Shown: positions 11,998-23,269 of the stretch, piece after piece
Numbering within the stretch: position 1 is the stretch's first letter
Layout: each line of letters starts with the position of its first letter
Assembly: GCA_911728435.2 (NCBI GenBank)
Contig: OU452202.1
Span: 25,461,135-25,525,134 of the forward strand
Origin: Apoderus coryli
Lineage: Eukaryota > Arthropoda > Insecta > Coleoptera > Attelabidae
Length of the DNA stretch: 64,000 nt
Direction of reading: 5' to 3'
Made by a program: the position numbers and the translations under genes
Notes under the pieces: generated by a model
Told to the model about the DNA's origin: nothing
The model's input: the letters and a program-made list of their open reading frames with translations, nothing else
Databases searched by the model: none

Positions 11998-12994
11998 TGT
12001 AACCATATTGGAATTAGCGGGTGTTATATACATTCAGAAAGAATACTAATGTTATAGCTCAATCCGAATGAACCCCAATATGCTATTCAAATTGTTACGG
12101 GTTCGATTCAATGTTTTACGAGCGGTTTTCAAATAAAGAAGAACAAACAAAGAATATCATCTTGAATAATAACAGAATCAAATTATTATATGAAACAAAC
12201 AAACAACTAAAATAAGCTTTATTAATCTGTATTGAAGTAATGCAAAATTACTTACCATTATAATCTTGGATGACTTTTTATTTAAAAGAAAATATTTAAT
12301 TGGTTGACCCTTTTGTTAATAATTTATCGAAACTTTATTAGAAATAAAACACAAAGTTTGTGGGCTAAAAACAACTAATTTAATAATTAAAACTAATTAA
12401 AGAAATTTAATAACAATAAAGAAATAAATATGTATAAATAAAAGAAAGAGAAAGAATATAACAATTAAGCGATAATGAGAATTTAAAAGAAATCTTAATC
12501 ATTACTTGTACTACTTAAAAATAGGAAAATTAATATAATTCGAATAATTATATTAATTCCTGTATGAAACTTTAATTACTATTGAAAACGGAATTTATTT
12601 CAATTACTAAAAGAAATAACTTTAAACTTTATATAAAAAAAACTGATTAAACAAAAAGGCCTTCAATTAAAAGTATATCAAAACTTCGGAACTTTATACA
12701 ATTCACTACTTCAGAATGAGAAAGAAATGGACTCAGTCTTTATACAGATACTTTAAAACATGAAAAAAAACTAGAAAATAATTCTTGACTGAAAATTATA
12801 CCAAGTCCAAAAACACATTAAATTATTTAATTTTACAGTTTATAATTAGAGAAAACACTTCTTTACTCAATCAATGCTAGAACCATTCTCCTCAACCATT
12901 CTCCTCTCAAAGTCCTTTTTCCTTTCCAGAATTGCCTCATAAAAGTTACATAGTAGGTAATACAAAATAAAAAAAAACCAATCAGAAAAAAGGG
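11998..12994 (-). repeat. Interspersed repeat, uninterrupted copy (empty site for the 21745 element)
   Basis: This copy is inverted relative to 21065-22622. Shared landmarks include ACCCCAATATGCTATTCAAA near one end and GCCTCATAAAAGTTACATAG near the other. It carries about 90 bp (roughly 12110-12200) that the other copy lacks. The sequence AAGAAAATATTTA at 12286-12298 occurs once, where the other copy is split by a 659-bp insertion flanked by two copies of this 13-mer. It is non-coding; the repeat family is unknown. Confidence 0.8.
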
Positions 12995-14035
12995 GTCATT
13001 TTACAATATATACCCAAATACATTTACAGGGTGAGAACATTACAAAATAAGATACATTTTTATTTGTATGTCGACTTTAATAAAGATTCTTAAGTTTGGA
13101 TTTCGCGACTGGACAAAAACCCATAATTTTTTATGTGTCCATTAAGTATATATATTATTTTGATATGGGAAACCGTGACGCTTTCCAAATAGCTTTTTGT
13201 ATATAATAAAAAATGTTCGACATTTAATTTGCATGAAGATCTATCGATGGTTTTGAGTGTTTAGACCCGGTATTTCCAACTTGTCATTCTTCGAATAAGA
13301 AAAAAGGTTGTTCCTACCTAAAGTACCTAACCATTCCTTTAGGCAAAGATAATACTTGTATTACTTGCAGATGTTGTAAAACCCATATCAATGGAAGATA
13401 AGATAAATAGAAAATATACCCTTAAATTTTATGACTGAGTTTAGAACATTTGTATACAATCTACCTAAATAATATTCCCAAACTAATATAAACCATAAAA
13501 CTCAGACATAACCACAGGGCCAGACAACAGTAAATTCCATTGCCCGTCCGTTTTATTACAAGATTTTCGAGTTCAAGTTATAATAATAAGATTTTCCATT
13601 TCCATATGCTTTCGACGGCCTATGTGATGATACCCCGTAAAAAGAATTAGTGAACATTTTTATGAGAAAAATAATTAAAAATTCATTAATGATAATATTT
13701 TTAAATCGCAAAAATAATTTAGTTTTAATATAATTACGCATATTATAGATATCTATAAGTTCTTGGAATACTTAGTCGTCAAAATGTAAATTTCGCTATA
13801 AAAAATCTATTAATTTTTTAGTGTTTTTTTTTTAATCTTTATTATAGTTTTTGAAGTAATTTCAATCATTGCAAATGATGTTGACGTAAACTTCTAATAA
13901 TATCCTTATTAAGTATGCTATTTTGTGTACTGATGTTGATAAAGCTTCAAATTAACAACAAGCTTTTACTTTGATGAGTTAAAACATTTGGTGTGGTGGC
14001 CCGCATTTTGTTCAAGTGTTCAAAAATATTTCTCA
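12995..14035. other. No recognisable gene
   Basis: AT-rich intronic sequence with one TTACAGGGTG motif at about 13024. The short minus-strand open frame at 13556-13741 has no recognisable features. Confidence 0.4.
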
Positions 14036-14473
14036 TCAAAGCACTTCATCGAAGCACTTTTGCCACTCTGATTGAGGTATCTCCAAAACATGCATTCTGA
14101 ATTCAGCAACCGCTTCTTCAAGTGTCGAAAAACGTTGACCTCTCAGTTTGTTTTTTACGTACGGGAATAAAAAGAAGTCATTCGGTGCCAAGGCAGGACT
14201 ATACGGCGGATGACTCATCAAATCGATGTTTTGGGTGCTCAAAAATGCAGTTGTTTGAGCCGATGTGGGAGAGCTCGCATTGTCGTGGTGAAGAGTGATC
14301 CGTCTTCGGCGGTTGGTTTTCCTGATTTCTTGGAAGACAACTGGCAAACAAATGGTTGTGTACCATTCAGAATTGACTGTTCTGCGTTGTTCTAGTGGTA
14401 CGGTTGCGACATGTCCAGTGTTTCCGAAAAAATAGGCGACCATTTGCTTGGAAGTGCTTCGTGCGCGAACCAC
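14036..14473 (-). pseudogene. mariner transposase catalytic-domain fragment
   Basis: An uninterrupted 145-codon minus-strand frame covers the second half of a mariner transposase. It contains HHDNASSPTSAQTTAF, which carries the second catalytic Asp, and SHPPYSPALAPNDFFLFPYV, which carries the third Asp of the DD34D triad. The first Asp region is missing. The frame ends near WQKCFDEVL without a recognisable 3' terminal repeat, and the sequence past 14473 is unrelated. It overlaps in family with the copies at 29011 and 39351, and it alone preserves the last two catalytic residues. Confidence 0.85.
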
Positions 14474-15439
14474 TTCTGTTTATTGTTTATTTTTTGGTTG
14501 AAATCGCTTTAGCCAAATTTTCATATAGCAGTAGGGGTCGAGTGATACATCATTTTAAAGCATTTTTTATCTGCTTTGATATTTGCCCCCATAATTCTCG
14601 AGAAAATTACGTTTAAAATTTCACCAGTTAGGTAGTTGGGACCTATAACTCTTCAATTAGAATATAATAAAGTTCTCATGTTTCTACAAACAACTTATTA
14701 TGACTAGTAAGTATCAGTAGGAGTATTGTTGGATTCAAAACTACAATAATTAATAAAAGGAAACACTACTTATTCATAACTGTGTGATGGATACATACGC
14801 GCCTCTCAACATAGACATTCCAAAGATACATTTCGCCATTGTCATTTCCTGTTATTTTTTTGTAACCGCTCACCCGTTTTGTTATTGTTTGTTGTTGTTA
14901 TTCTTTGTCATTATACAGGTCTATGCACAATAATTGTCGAATAATTCTTGGTATAATATAATTTACAATTTATTTTTTAAAAATTCTGCTTTTTACATAC
15001 GAGGAGCGTTTTTAATTCCGCGGAATATTAATTATTAATCTTTGACTTTTGAAATTTCAATAGTTGGGTTCAGTATCACACGATCTGTCAACAAAGCGTT
15101 GGTAAAAATATGTTCACAAGCTAAATCCCAGCATTAAAATAGTAGAATTCAAAGTGTCAGAAATATATTTCTTTGCATTCTCTAGATACTTCTTCAGTTT
15201 AATTGTAGTTTGTAGAGCTCTGATAATAATAATTTTTAATAAAAAAAAAAACCGAAACATTGGCAATAAACTAAATTAGTTTTGTATACGCAACTAACCG
15301 TTTCAGGATATCGTATTAACGTTTATTAATTATTACCTATATGCGTCTCGTTTGTATATTCTAAAAATTGATAATTTAATTTTATTCACCTGTTCTTCAT
15401 TTGTTTTCATGCATAATCTTCTAATAGAAACTAAAAGCA
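14474..15439. other. No recognisable gene
   Basis: AT-rich intronic DNA upstream of the truncated mariner frame. No terminal repeats, RT signatures or RNA genes were seen. Confidence 0.4.
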
Positions 15440-15705
15440 CAGGTGTTTTTATTATATAATTTTTTTTGAATTTTTTAAAATTTTTTTTTGAATTTTAAAA
15501 ATTTTTTTTTTTTTATATTTTTTTTGAATTTTTTTTAAATTTTTTTTTAAATATTTTTTTTGAATTTTTTTTTTCATTTTTTTTTTAATATTTTTTTTTG
15601 AAATTTTTTTTTAACATTTTTTCTTTCTAATTTTTTTTTTAAAATTTTTTTTTTTTTAGAATTTTTTTTTTTTGAAATTTTTTTGAAATTTTTTTTTTAA
15701 AGTAA
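15440..15705. repeat. T-rich low-complexity tract
   Basis: About 260 bp composed almost wholly of runs of T broken by GAA or AAA (TTTTTTTTGAATTTT-type units). It behaves as an irregular short-period repeat and is probably prone to slippage and assembly error. Confidence 0.85.
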
Positions 15706-16520
15706 TAACAGGTACTTATTTACAACGTGTTTATAACAAAAATGTTTTCGACAGATGAAATAAAAAATTATATAATGTTTTAATTTATTGCAAAAGATGC
15801 GTTTTGATTTTATATAGTGCAGGCAATGTCATCTTCGTCTCATCAGCTTTGTTTCTTTCAATTGTCAGCCGCATTTTTTCGACAAAGAAAATAATAAAAA
15901 TTAGATAATAATAAACCAAAAAGTGTGATACAATAATAAGTTTAAAATTGCTTTCCATGTAGCATTTGATGATTTACATGGTTAAGGCAAATATCTATTT
16001 TTTTGTTCATAAATTCATATATTTTCGTTTGCCGAGAACATTTTTTTGGTATAGACTTTGTAAATAATTACCTTACGTATATAATATTCATTATTTTGAT
16101 AATTAAATAATAATTATTGTGACAACAGTTGTCACTAATAATCAATCAATAATTTTTTTTCAATGGAGCACTTGATTGGTAAAATTGCTAAATTAAATAA
16201 TATTTAAGTATTTTTTTTTTGTATAGGCGCGCTAACTCTTTAACGAAAAGAAACAGAAATTTTTTTGTCTTCGAAAAGTGTTTGGAAAAAAACATATTTT
16301 GCTTTCCCAAAATGGACCTTACCGCAACTCAATTTAGCCCTTTAAAAAAGATTTTTATTATCTTATCTGATTTTCATACAATAGACCTGGGGCGCCGAGT
16401 TTGGTACACCCTGTACAGAGTGGGCATTTTATTATTATTAATCTAAAGTAGTGAGCGGTCTCCCGATGTAATTACTTTAATGTTTCATCATTCTGCAATT
16501 AATCAAAAATAGTGTATCAT
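15706..16520. other. No recognisable gene
   Basis: AT-rich. A near-palindromic GGTACACCCTGTACAG lies at about 16403, containing the complement of the ACAGGGTG motif. The 16219-16446 frame carries no domain. Confidence 0.4.
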
Positions 16521-16524
16521 CGCT

Positions 16525-16850
16525 CCCGACATATCCCCAAGTTCATCGTCCTTTCTGTTTTGAAACAAATTGTCGCGATCACTGTTTCTTCCCGAACTCT
16601 ATTCCAGGCATAGACCACTCTATTGGTTAAAAAATTTCTTCTTCCCATTTCAAGCACTTTTCTTGAGACAGCTTTTTAGAACGACCTTCTTGCCTATTAT
16701 TCATGTGAAATATAGCCAAATTAATACTGTAATAGCCACTAACGATTTTAAAAGTCTGTATTGGATCACCATGAAGGCGGCGATCCACCAAAGTTAACAA
16801 ATTCATTCTGGCCATGCGTTCCAGTTCCAAATTTAGTAAAATTCTTTGAG
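16525..16850 (-). mobile_element. Non-LTR retrotransposon C-terminal fragment
   Basis: The minus strand gives LERMARMNLLTLVDRRLHGD, then PIQTFKIVSGYYSINL, and, after a frame change, a segment with FLTNRVVYAWNRV. This matches the post-RT C-terminal region of the family seen at 39858-40256, which has ERRRRGDLIQTYKVLSGHYT at the same place. Only the tail remains. Confidence 0.7.
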
Positions 16851-17424
16851 CCGTTTTTTTTTTTCAATCGTGTATGTAAAAATGCCACTCATAAAAAAGT
16901 AATAACTATACAAAATGAAACGTGAGTGGGGTGAGACCTTAAACATTCTAATTACCTATATCATTGAAACAATATTGGTTCGAAATGAAAGAAGGAAAAC
17001 AACTAAAGCAACAGACACAGACAATGTTATTTCTTTGGCAACTTTAAACGTTCTTGTAATTCGATCGGGAGAGAGAAGAAAAAAATTGAAACTTTCACTC
17101 TGTTAAATGCGACATGACATTTTGGTGTGCTCCTTGTGATTTTTCGGATACATTTCTTCTTATGTTAATTACTTACAATAAGACTGCAACTCTACGATAA
17201 ATTGTTATTGAAAAAAAAAAGGACAAAATTACACTGGAAGATGCTCATCACTCATCAGTATCGCACACTAAACATCCACCAGACGGTCGATCCAAGACTC
17301 GTAATTGATCCATACACTGAACAGTCGTGCCTATAGATTTCTATACTTCTTGGCTTCTGTTTATACAAACTAACTGTGCCATTAATGAAAAATACTAACA
17401 ACTTTGTTCAAAAATTATAAATAA
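16851..17424. other. No recognisable gene
   Basis: AT-rich sequence between a LINE tail and a tRNA-like sequence. The 16915-17106 open frame has no recognisable domain. Confidence 0.4.
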
Positions 17425-17503
17425 AAAAATGCAAGAGCAGGGATCGAACCCACAACCTCCCGATTACAAAGCTCACACGCTACCCGCTAGGCTACACTTA
17501 GTA
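17425..17503 (-). repeat. tRNA-like sequence (degenerate tRNA or SINE head)
   Basis: On the minus strand there is an A-box-like TAGCCTAGCGGGTAGCG, then a loop CTTTGTAAT where a TGT anticodon would lie, and a B-box-like GTGGGTTCGATCCC. The anticodon stem does not pair well, and the acceptor arm is not convincing. I therefore read it as a tRNA-derived SINE head or tRNA pseudogene with Pol III promoter boxes, most like a threonine tRNA. A T-rich stretch follows on the minus strand. Confidence 0.5.
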
Positions 17504-17699
17504 CACATCTACCATGCGAATTACCACGAGTACATTGTTTCAATTAATGACACAGTGTGTGGCGCTACTTTTATAAAAAAAAAGTTGCCATCTGGTCGTG
17601 GTGAATTGACATTTTGAGGAATGGTATTCTTCTTGTTCGTCTACGTGCAGGTTAGCTTGGTCCAAGCCAGTAATTTGGCACCATCTCGCTGGATGGTGA

Positions 17700-19240
17700 C
17701 AGCGATACGCTATATTATGGTTTCTCTTATCGTTTGGTCAACTTCTTCCGATCATATCTATTCTATCTAAGTTGATAAACCATTGCATTGGTGACGCTGT
17801 ATTTCCGGCGGTCTTGAAGGAGGCAAGGGTTATTCCAATCTACAAAAATAAAGGATCGGTTGATGATCCCAGTCACTATCGACCAATATCGATCTTGCCA
17901 ATTTTTTCGAAAATCTTTGAGTCTATTATTAAAAATCAAATAACTGAATATTTTGAAGCAAATAATCTCTTTATGCAAGGTCAATATGGCTTTCGTAATA
18001 AGAGATCTACTACTCTTGCAATTAATAACCTTTTGGAATATGTTTCGGATGGCATGGAGCGGGGCTGTGACACCTTGGCTTCCTTTTATGACCTCACTAA
18101 GGCTTTTGACTGTGTCTCACACGAGATACTTCTTCAGAAACTCTTACTATAACTTTGATGTTGACAGTATTGCCTTGGTTGGCTCTTATCTCAGCGATCG
18201 TTTTCAGCACGTTTTGTATGGGGGACAATACTCGGAGAGACGAAGGGTTGGACGGGGTGTGCCCCAGGGGTCGGTTTTGGGACCTTTATTGTTTTTAATG
18301 TACGTAAATGATTTATACAAATTTCAAGAAGAGTGAAATATAATCCTCTTTGCTGACGACACAACTAGTCTGATTAGATATCGACCAAACGACCCTTTAG
18401 GGGAGTTGGTTAATGCTGTTGAGACTGACATAGGCAATTGGTTTCTGGCAAATGAACTGAGCTTGAATCAGGCTAAAACTCAGAGCATGAACTTTACATT
18501 GCGTTCTGCGCCTATCGATCTTCAGAGCGATGTTCGCGTGAAGTTCCTTGGGGTTCATCTTGATCCTAATCTGATCTTAATCTGGGAGAGTCATGTTCGA
18601 GAACTTGGGTGCTCGCTGTCCAGGGTCATATATCTGATCAGAAGGCTTGCGCAGAGTGTTTCAATCGCCAGTCTGTTGACGGTATATCATGGTTATTTTG
18701 TTTCCCGTATGTCGTATGGTATTTTGAACTGGGGACATAGTTCCCATGCAATGAAAATCTTCAAGCTACAGAGGAGATGTTTACGTACAATGTTGGGGCT
18801 GGGTTGGCGTGACTACTGTAAAAAGTATTTTGTTGAACATGGACTACTTACTTTGCCTTCCTTGTACATCTTAAACTGTCTTGGCTACATTCGAACCAAT
18901 GCCTCGCATTTCACTCTACACTCTGATATGCATAATTATGGTACGCGAAATCGCAATGACATATTGCCTGAGTTTCACCGTCTGTTGAGGACTAGGAAAG
19001 GTTCTGACTATTATTGTGTCAAATTTTATAATAAGCTGCCGTTTCACATAAAGAACCTTGGTGAAGTCCAATTTACCAAATGTATTAAATCATTTTTGAT
19101 ATCTCAAGCTTTTTATACCTTTGAGGACTATTTCAGAAGCGATATTGTAAGATTTTTTTAGATTTTAGTTTGTTTTATGTTGTTGCTATTTTAATTTGTT
19201 TGTAAGCCTTTCTTTGTTGCTGTAACTTTGATTAATTTTT
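17700..19240 (+). mobile_element. Non-LTR retrotransposon with nearly complete reverse transcriptase
   Basis: The RT runs from the fingers (VIPIYKNKGSVDDPSHYRPI) through DLTKAFDCVSH and GVPQGSVLGPLLFLMYVND. Next come the intact box LFADDTTS (about 18348-18370), KFLGVHLDPN, and a complete tail ending DYFRSDIVRFF at 19161. A frameshift lies near 18150 and a TGA at 18334-18336 interrupts the frame between the palm motifs. The 251-codon frame at 18406-19161 is otherwise intact. The endonuclease domain is missing (5' truncation). Jockey/CR1-like. Confidence 0.9.
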
Positions 19241-19269
19241 GTTATTTTTTGACGTACTATACATGTTTT

Positions 19270-19612
19270 GTAACATAAGATCTATATTCGAACGATTACA
19301 GTTTGTAGAATATGAAGGCTTTGAGTCTTTTATTTTTCCTTCCAGCTCGGGGGTTCCACAGGGCTCCAATCTCGGTCCTTTGTTGTTCAATATTTTCATT
19401 AATGACCTAATTGAGTCTTTTACGTGTGGTAGGCTTGCTTATGCTGACGATCTTAAGATCTTTCAGCTTATTAATTCCCTGAATGACTGCGATCATCTGC
19501 AGAGTAATTTGAACACTCTGTGTACCTGGTGCACGGACAATCGTTTAGAGCTTAATGTATCTAAATGCAAGATCGTTAGCTATAGTCCCTATCGTCTCCG
19601 ACCCCGGCAGGT
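19270..19612 (+). mobile_element. Second LINE reverse-transcriptase fragment
   Basis: The frame contains LQFVEYEGFESFIF, then SSSGVPQGSNLGPLLFNIFI and LAYADDLKIF with both catalytic Asp residues, and ends at LNVSKCKIVSYSPY. It belongs to a family related to that at 3530 (both have QFVEY before the palm). It stops abruptly at about 19600, where sequence of an opposite-strand element begins. Confidence 0.8.
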
Positions 19613-20000
19613 GTCAGGGGAGCATGGCCGATCGTTCAATTCTCACCCACTCCACACGCCGTGTGGTTAGTGAGTGAGAACCCCAGATTCATGTGCCCTG
19701 AGCAAACGCAACGATCCGAGGATGACCTGTTTCAGCATCCCGCTTGCCAGAATATCCGCCACGTTGTAGCAAGCAGGGATCTTCTGCAAGTTTGAGACGA
19801 GCGTCTGGCGCATGCCTCCCAATGACCCGATAACCAGCACCACAAGTACCACAGAGTGTCGTGGGTACATCCTACGAAGGTCATAGAGGAGATCCTGATA
19901 CTTCGTCCGCTTCTCATTCTCCTTGACAATAATGTTCCTCTCGGCTGGAGCCGAGAACTCGATGACGAAAAGTTTTATTATTATTATTATTTGATATTTT
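19613..20000 (-). mobile_element. LINE C-terminal fragment of a different family
   Basis: The minus-strand frame includes APAERNIIVKENEKRTKYQD, RRMYPRHSVVLVVLVIGSLG and MRQTLVSNLQKIP. I recognise this as the post-RT C-terminal segment found in some insect non-LTR polyproteins. The fragment begins at an ATT repeat at about 19975-19990. The proximal 60 bp (19615-19675) hold a GTGTGGTTAGTGAGTGAGAA segment that is presumably its 3' UTR. Confidence 0.6.
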
Positions 20001-21064
20001 ATAAGTTTGATTCTGCAAAATAAATAAAACGGAAAAGTCAAAAGGTATACTCTTTGTTATACTATAACTTTAATCGGTAGACAAAGCAATTTTTACCCAT
20101 TTTAAAAGGATTATAAATATTATATATACATTCGTTTGCCAATCTTTCGTCATCTAGGTTAAGTTGTACGTCATACAATATCACAGCACCCAAAAAAAAT
20201 AACAAGAACACAATAATTTCGCAGACATGTTAAAACACATATCAACAACACCAATAACCCACTCCTATTATTATTTCAAGCTCGTTAATTATGATAATAT
20301 ACGAGTAAAAAGGAATTTTTAATTGTAAACATTCGATAAACTTCGAAGCGTTTCCTGTTTCCATTTTTTGTTCACCAAATTATCCCTAATGGTTGATACT
20401 AGTATTTTTCTTAACCATTATTTAATAGATTTTTATGGTTCTCAAGGATGATGGTTAATCAGCGTAATTGTTTGGAGTAGTTACGCGATTTTAAATTGAA
20501 AATACGATTTTAATTATTATCACATTTTAGTTTGTTTTATTACAATTTAACTTTTCTTATCAATCGTACGATAAATTAGGTTTCTTTGTGTTACTTAATG
20601 TTCAAAAACTGTTATGTTTTTTTTTATTACGTCTATGAGCTGTTAATCTCGCAATATCAACAATATTAAATTTAATTATCGTTAATTTAAGTTTACAGAG
20701 ACAATAATAATAATAATTTTTAATAATAATAATTTTATTGGTGTATAGAACTATCAAGAGCATTGTAACAAAATAGAACCCGCCACTGGCAAGCTTACAG
20801 ATTACTCAATTCTAGAATACATGGGTGGCAGATCACTTCTTTCTGAGAATTTCCAATATCTAACAAGATCTTTTTTCTAATATATATATTTACGATAACA
20901 CGAAATATTCCCATAGATTTGTTGACATATGGTTCTTATTTTTTCTAAACATAAATACGAACGTACCCTAATATTATAGTGATACGACAAACATGGGGGG
21001 TCTAAAAGTTATCTGCGTCATAAAAATTGTGCAAGGCTTTTAAAAATATTTTGTTCTTAAGATG
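20001..21064. other. No recognisable gene
   Basis: AT-rich DNA. AAT microsatellites at about 20703-20740 may mark the 3' end of a minus-strand LINE, but no RT sequence could be read behind them. Confidence 0.4.
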
Positions 21065-21808
21065 TCTTTTTTCTGATTGGCTTATTTTCATTTTGTATTA
21101 CCTACTATGTAACTTTTATGAGGCAATTCTGGAAGGCAAAAGGACTTTAAGATTAGAATGGTGCTAGCCTTGATTCAGTAAAGTCGTGTTTTCTCTAATT
21201 ATAAAATGTTAAATTAAATATTTTAATTTGTCTTTTTGCACTTGGTATATTTCTCAGTTAAGAATTATTTTCTACTTTTTGTTTAAAGACCTAAGTTCAT
21301 TTCTTTTTATTCTGAAGTAGTGAGTTGTATAAAGTTCCGTAAGTTTTGATATTCTTTTAATTGAAGGCCTTTTTGTTTAATCAGTTTTTTTTTATATATA
21401 AAGTTTAAAGTTATTTCTTTTAGTAATTGAAATAAATTCCGTTTTCAATAGTTTATTAAAGTCTCTTATAGGAATTAATATAATTATTCGAATTATATTA
21501 ATTTTCCTATTTTTAAGTAGTACAAGTAATAACTACGATTTTCTTCTAAATTTCCATTATCGCTTAATTGTTTTATTCTTTCTCTTTCTTTTAATTAGAC
21601 ATATTTATTTCTTGTTGTTATTCATTTTCTTTAATTAGTTTTAATTATTAAATTAGTTGATTTTAGCCCGAACTATGCGTTTTATTTCTAATAAAGTTTT
21701 CGATAAATTGTTGACAACAGGGTCAATCAACTAAATATTTTCTTGTTTGAATAAAAGACGTCTACTCCACAAAAAATCTTTATATACACGTTGAAACCGT
21801 TATAATTT

Positions 21809-21847
21809 GCCAGACATGTTTCGGACTACACGTCCTTCATCAGTGGC
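21809..21847 (-). ncRNA. Hammerhead ribozyme motif, left arm
   Basis: On the minus strand stem I is GCCA/UGGC and the core is CUGAUGA plus GAAAC. Stem II is GGAC/GUCC with a GUGUA loop, and stem III is AC/GU closed by an AU loop. The cleavage triplet is GUC. One extra A lies between CUGAUGA and stem II. All conserved core residues are present. Confidence 0.8.
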
Positions 21848-22242
21848 TAAGGAACCTTATATAATGCGGTTAGATGAGGGGGTTAAACTTCATATGAACT
21901 TAATGTAGGGTCTTTTCACATTGATTTTTCAATTTAAACGTTTATATAATGTCACCTTATGGAAAGTGGTGGAATCTTACCAGCTCTTCAAAATATTACA
22001 ACTTACAATTAAACATGAAGAAAAAAGAAAAGTACAAAGAAACACAAGTTGAAATAATGCACAAATGTTAATGTTTTAAAACCAATTTATTTTCATTATG
22101 CTTAATTTTTAAAAAAAAAACCACTTTCCATAAGGTGACATTATATAAACGTTTAAATTGAAAAATCAATTTGAAAAGACCCTACATTAAGTTCATATGA
22201 AGTTTAACCCCCTCATCTAACCGCATTATATAAGGTTCCTTA

Positions 22243-22281
22243 GCCACTGATGATGGACGTGTAGTCCGAAACATGTCTGGC
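22243..22281 (+). ncRNA. Hammerhead ribozyme motif, right arm
   Basis: The mirror copy of the 21809-21847 motif. It has stem I GCCA/UGGC, core CUGAUGA (22247-22253) and GAAAC (22268-22272), stem II GGAC/GUCC with a five-base loop, and predicted cleavage after GUC at 22277. The extra nucleotide between the core and stem II is U here and A in the left arm. It lies in sense orientation to the IRS transcript. Confidence 0.8.
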
Positions 22282-22622
22282 AAATTATAACGGTTTCAAC
22301 GTGTATATAAAGATTTTTTGTGGAGTAGACGTCTTTTATTCAAACCATAACATTCACTCCTCGATTGATGGATTACTTCAGAACAAAAAAAAAAAAAAAA
22401 AAGTAAATATTTTCTTTTAAATAAAAGTGATCCAAGATTATAATGGTAAGTAATTTTGCATTACTTCAATACAGATTAATAAAGCTTATTTTTGTTGTTG
22501 TTTAAAACTTGAATCGAACCCGTAACAATTTGAATAGCATATTGGGGTTCATTCGGATTGAGCTATAACATTAGTATTCTTTCTGAATGTATATAACACC
22601 CGCTAATTTCAAAATGGTTACA

Positions 22623-22870
22623 GCATTACACATGTCAATATAAAAACAAAAAACATCCCTACACAATAAACAAAAACAGTTAGTCAGATCACTGAAATCA
22701 TTTAACATAAATTCATCAAATAAATAAAAACATTTATCTATTAAATATGACTTTAGTATAGACTTCACGGGGAGTTCCCGAACCCTCTCCGACAGTGCGT
22801 TGTATGCTCTCGGACCATAATAATTCCTGGCCGATCTAGTGCCCGTTATTCTACTGAACTGCACCCTGAT
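22623..22870 (-). mobile_element. LINE C-terminal fragment
   Basis: The minus strand reads FSRITGTRSARNYYGPRAYN, then ALSERVRELPVKSILKSYL, characteristic of the extreme C-terminus of CR1/Jockey-type polyproteins (YYGPRAYN-LPE-R-REL). It abuts the end of the interspersed repeat at 22622; the open frame running on to 22571 crosses that junction by chance. Confidence 0.7.
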
Positions 22871-22940
22871 GTCCGAACCATGTGTAGTACCGTGCTCATG
22901 AATATGTTCTGGATAAATGTTGCTTCCAATTTACTCTAGC

Positions 22941-22980
22941 CAACGTTTCGATGGTCATTCATCGTCAGCTTCTTCAGACA
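22941..22980 (-). ncRNA. Degenerate hammerhead-like motif
   Basis: The minus strand has CUGAAGA (22977-22971) and GAAACGUU (from 22949). Between them GAUG/CAUC can form a hairpin next to GAAAC, but seven unpaired bases remain on the core side. Stem I does not pair. It is kept as a probable pseudo-LTR relic. Confidence 0.35.
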
Positions 22981-23269
22981 AACTTTCAGGGCATACCCGG
23001 TAGGTACTTATGTATTATAACAACTAGAGTATGGATAAATTTATGAATGATTCTCCTTCTCGTTAACTACTTAAATATTTCATTGGTGTACTCACAATAA
23101 AATAATAAATAACTCTCACAATGGAAAATAACAATAATTACTTAATAATATACAATCCTTTCATTTTAATACTAGTCACACAGAATAACTCGTCTAAAGT
23201 AGACCCGATTTTCAAAAAAAAAAAAACACTTCAATTTTTACTTGTACTTGTGTTGATCACAATATTTTA

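Larger units (their letters stand above)
21745..22403. mobile_element. Non-autonomous Penelope-like foldback element with two hammerheads
   Basis: Two inverted arms of about 220 bp (roughly 21745-21971 and 22121-22341) flank a 150-bp unique spacer. The right arm is followed by a tail containing GATTACTTCAGAAC and a run of A. Each arm carries a hammerhead motif, divergently oriented. The insertion is flanked by the 13-bp direct repeat TAAATATTTTCTT (21732-21744 and 22404-22416), which is single in the uninterrupted paralogue at 12286-12298. Inverted pseudo-LTRs, hammerheads with minimal stem III, and target duplications of this size are known features of Penelope-like elements. No reverse transcriptase or GIY-YIG frame is present, so it must have moved in trans. 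Confidence 0.8.
21065..22622 (+). repeat. Interspersed repeat, copy split by a Penelope-type insertion
   Basis: This is the inverted relative of 11998-12994. Similarity runs from CTTTTTTCTGATTGG near 21070 to CACCCGCTAATTTCAAAATGG near 22610, apart from the 659-bp insertion at 21745-22403 and a deletion of about 90 bp relative to the other copy. Having both an occupied and an empty copy in one window fixes the insertion boundaries. Confidence 0.8.

Noticed and set aside
14210..14616. Plus-strand open frames
   Set aside because: They are shadows of the mariner catalytic-domain frame on the minus strand.
15440..15705. T-rich tract as a regulatory or splice element
   Set aside because: It is far from any exon and is best explained as low-complexity slippage sequence.
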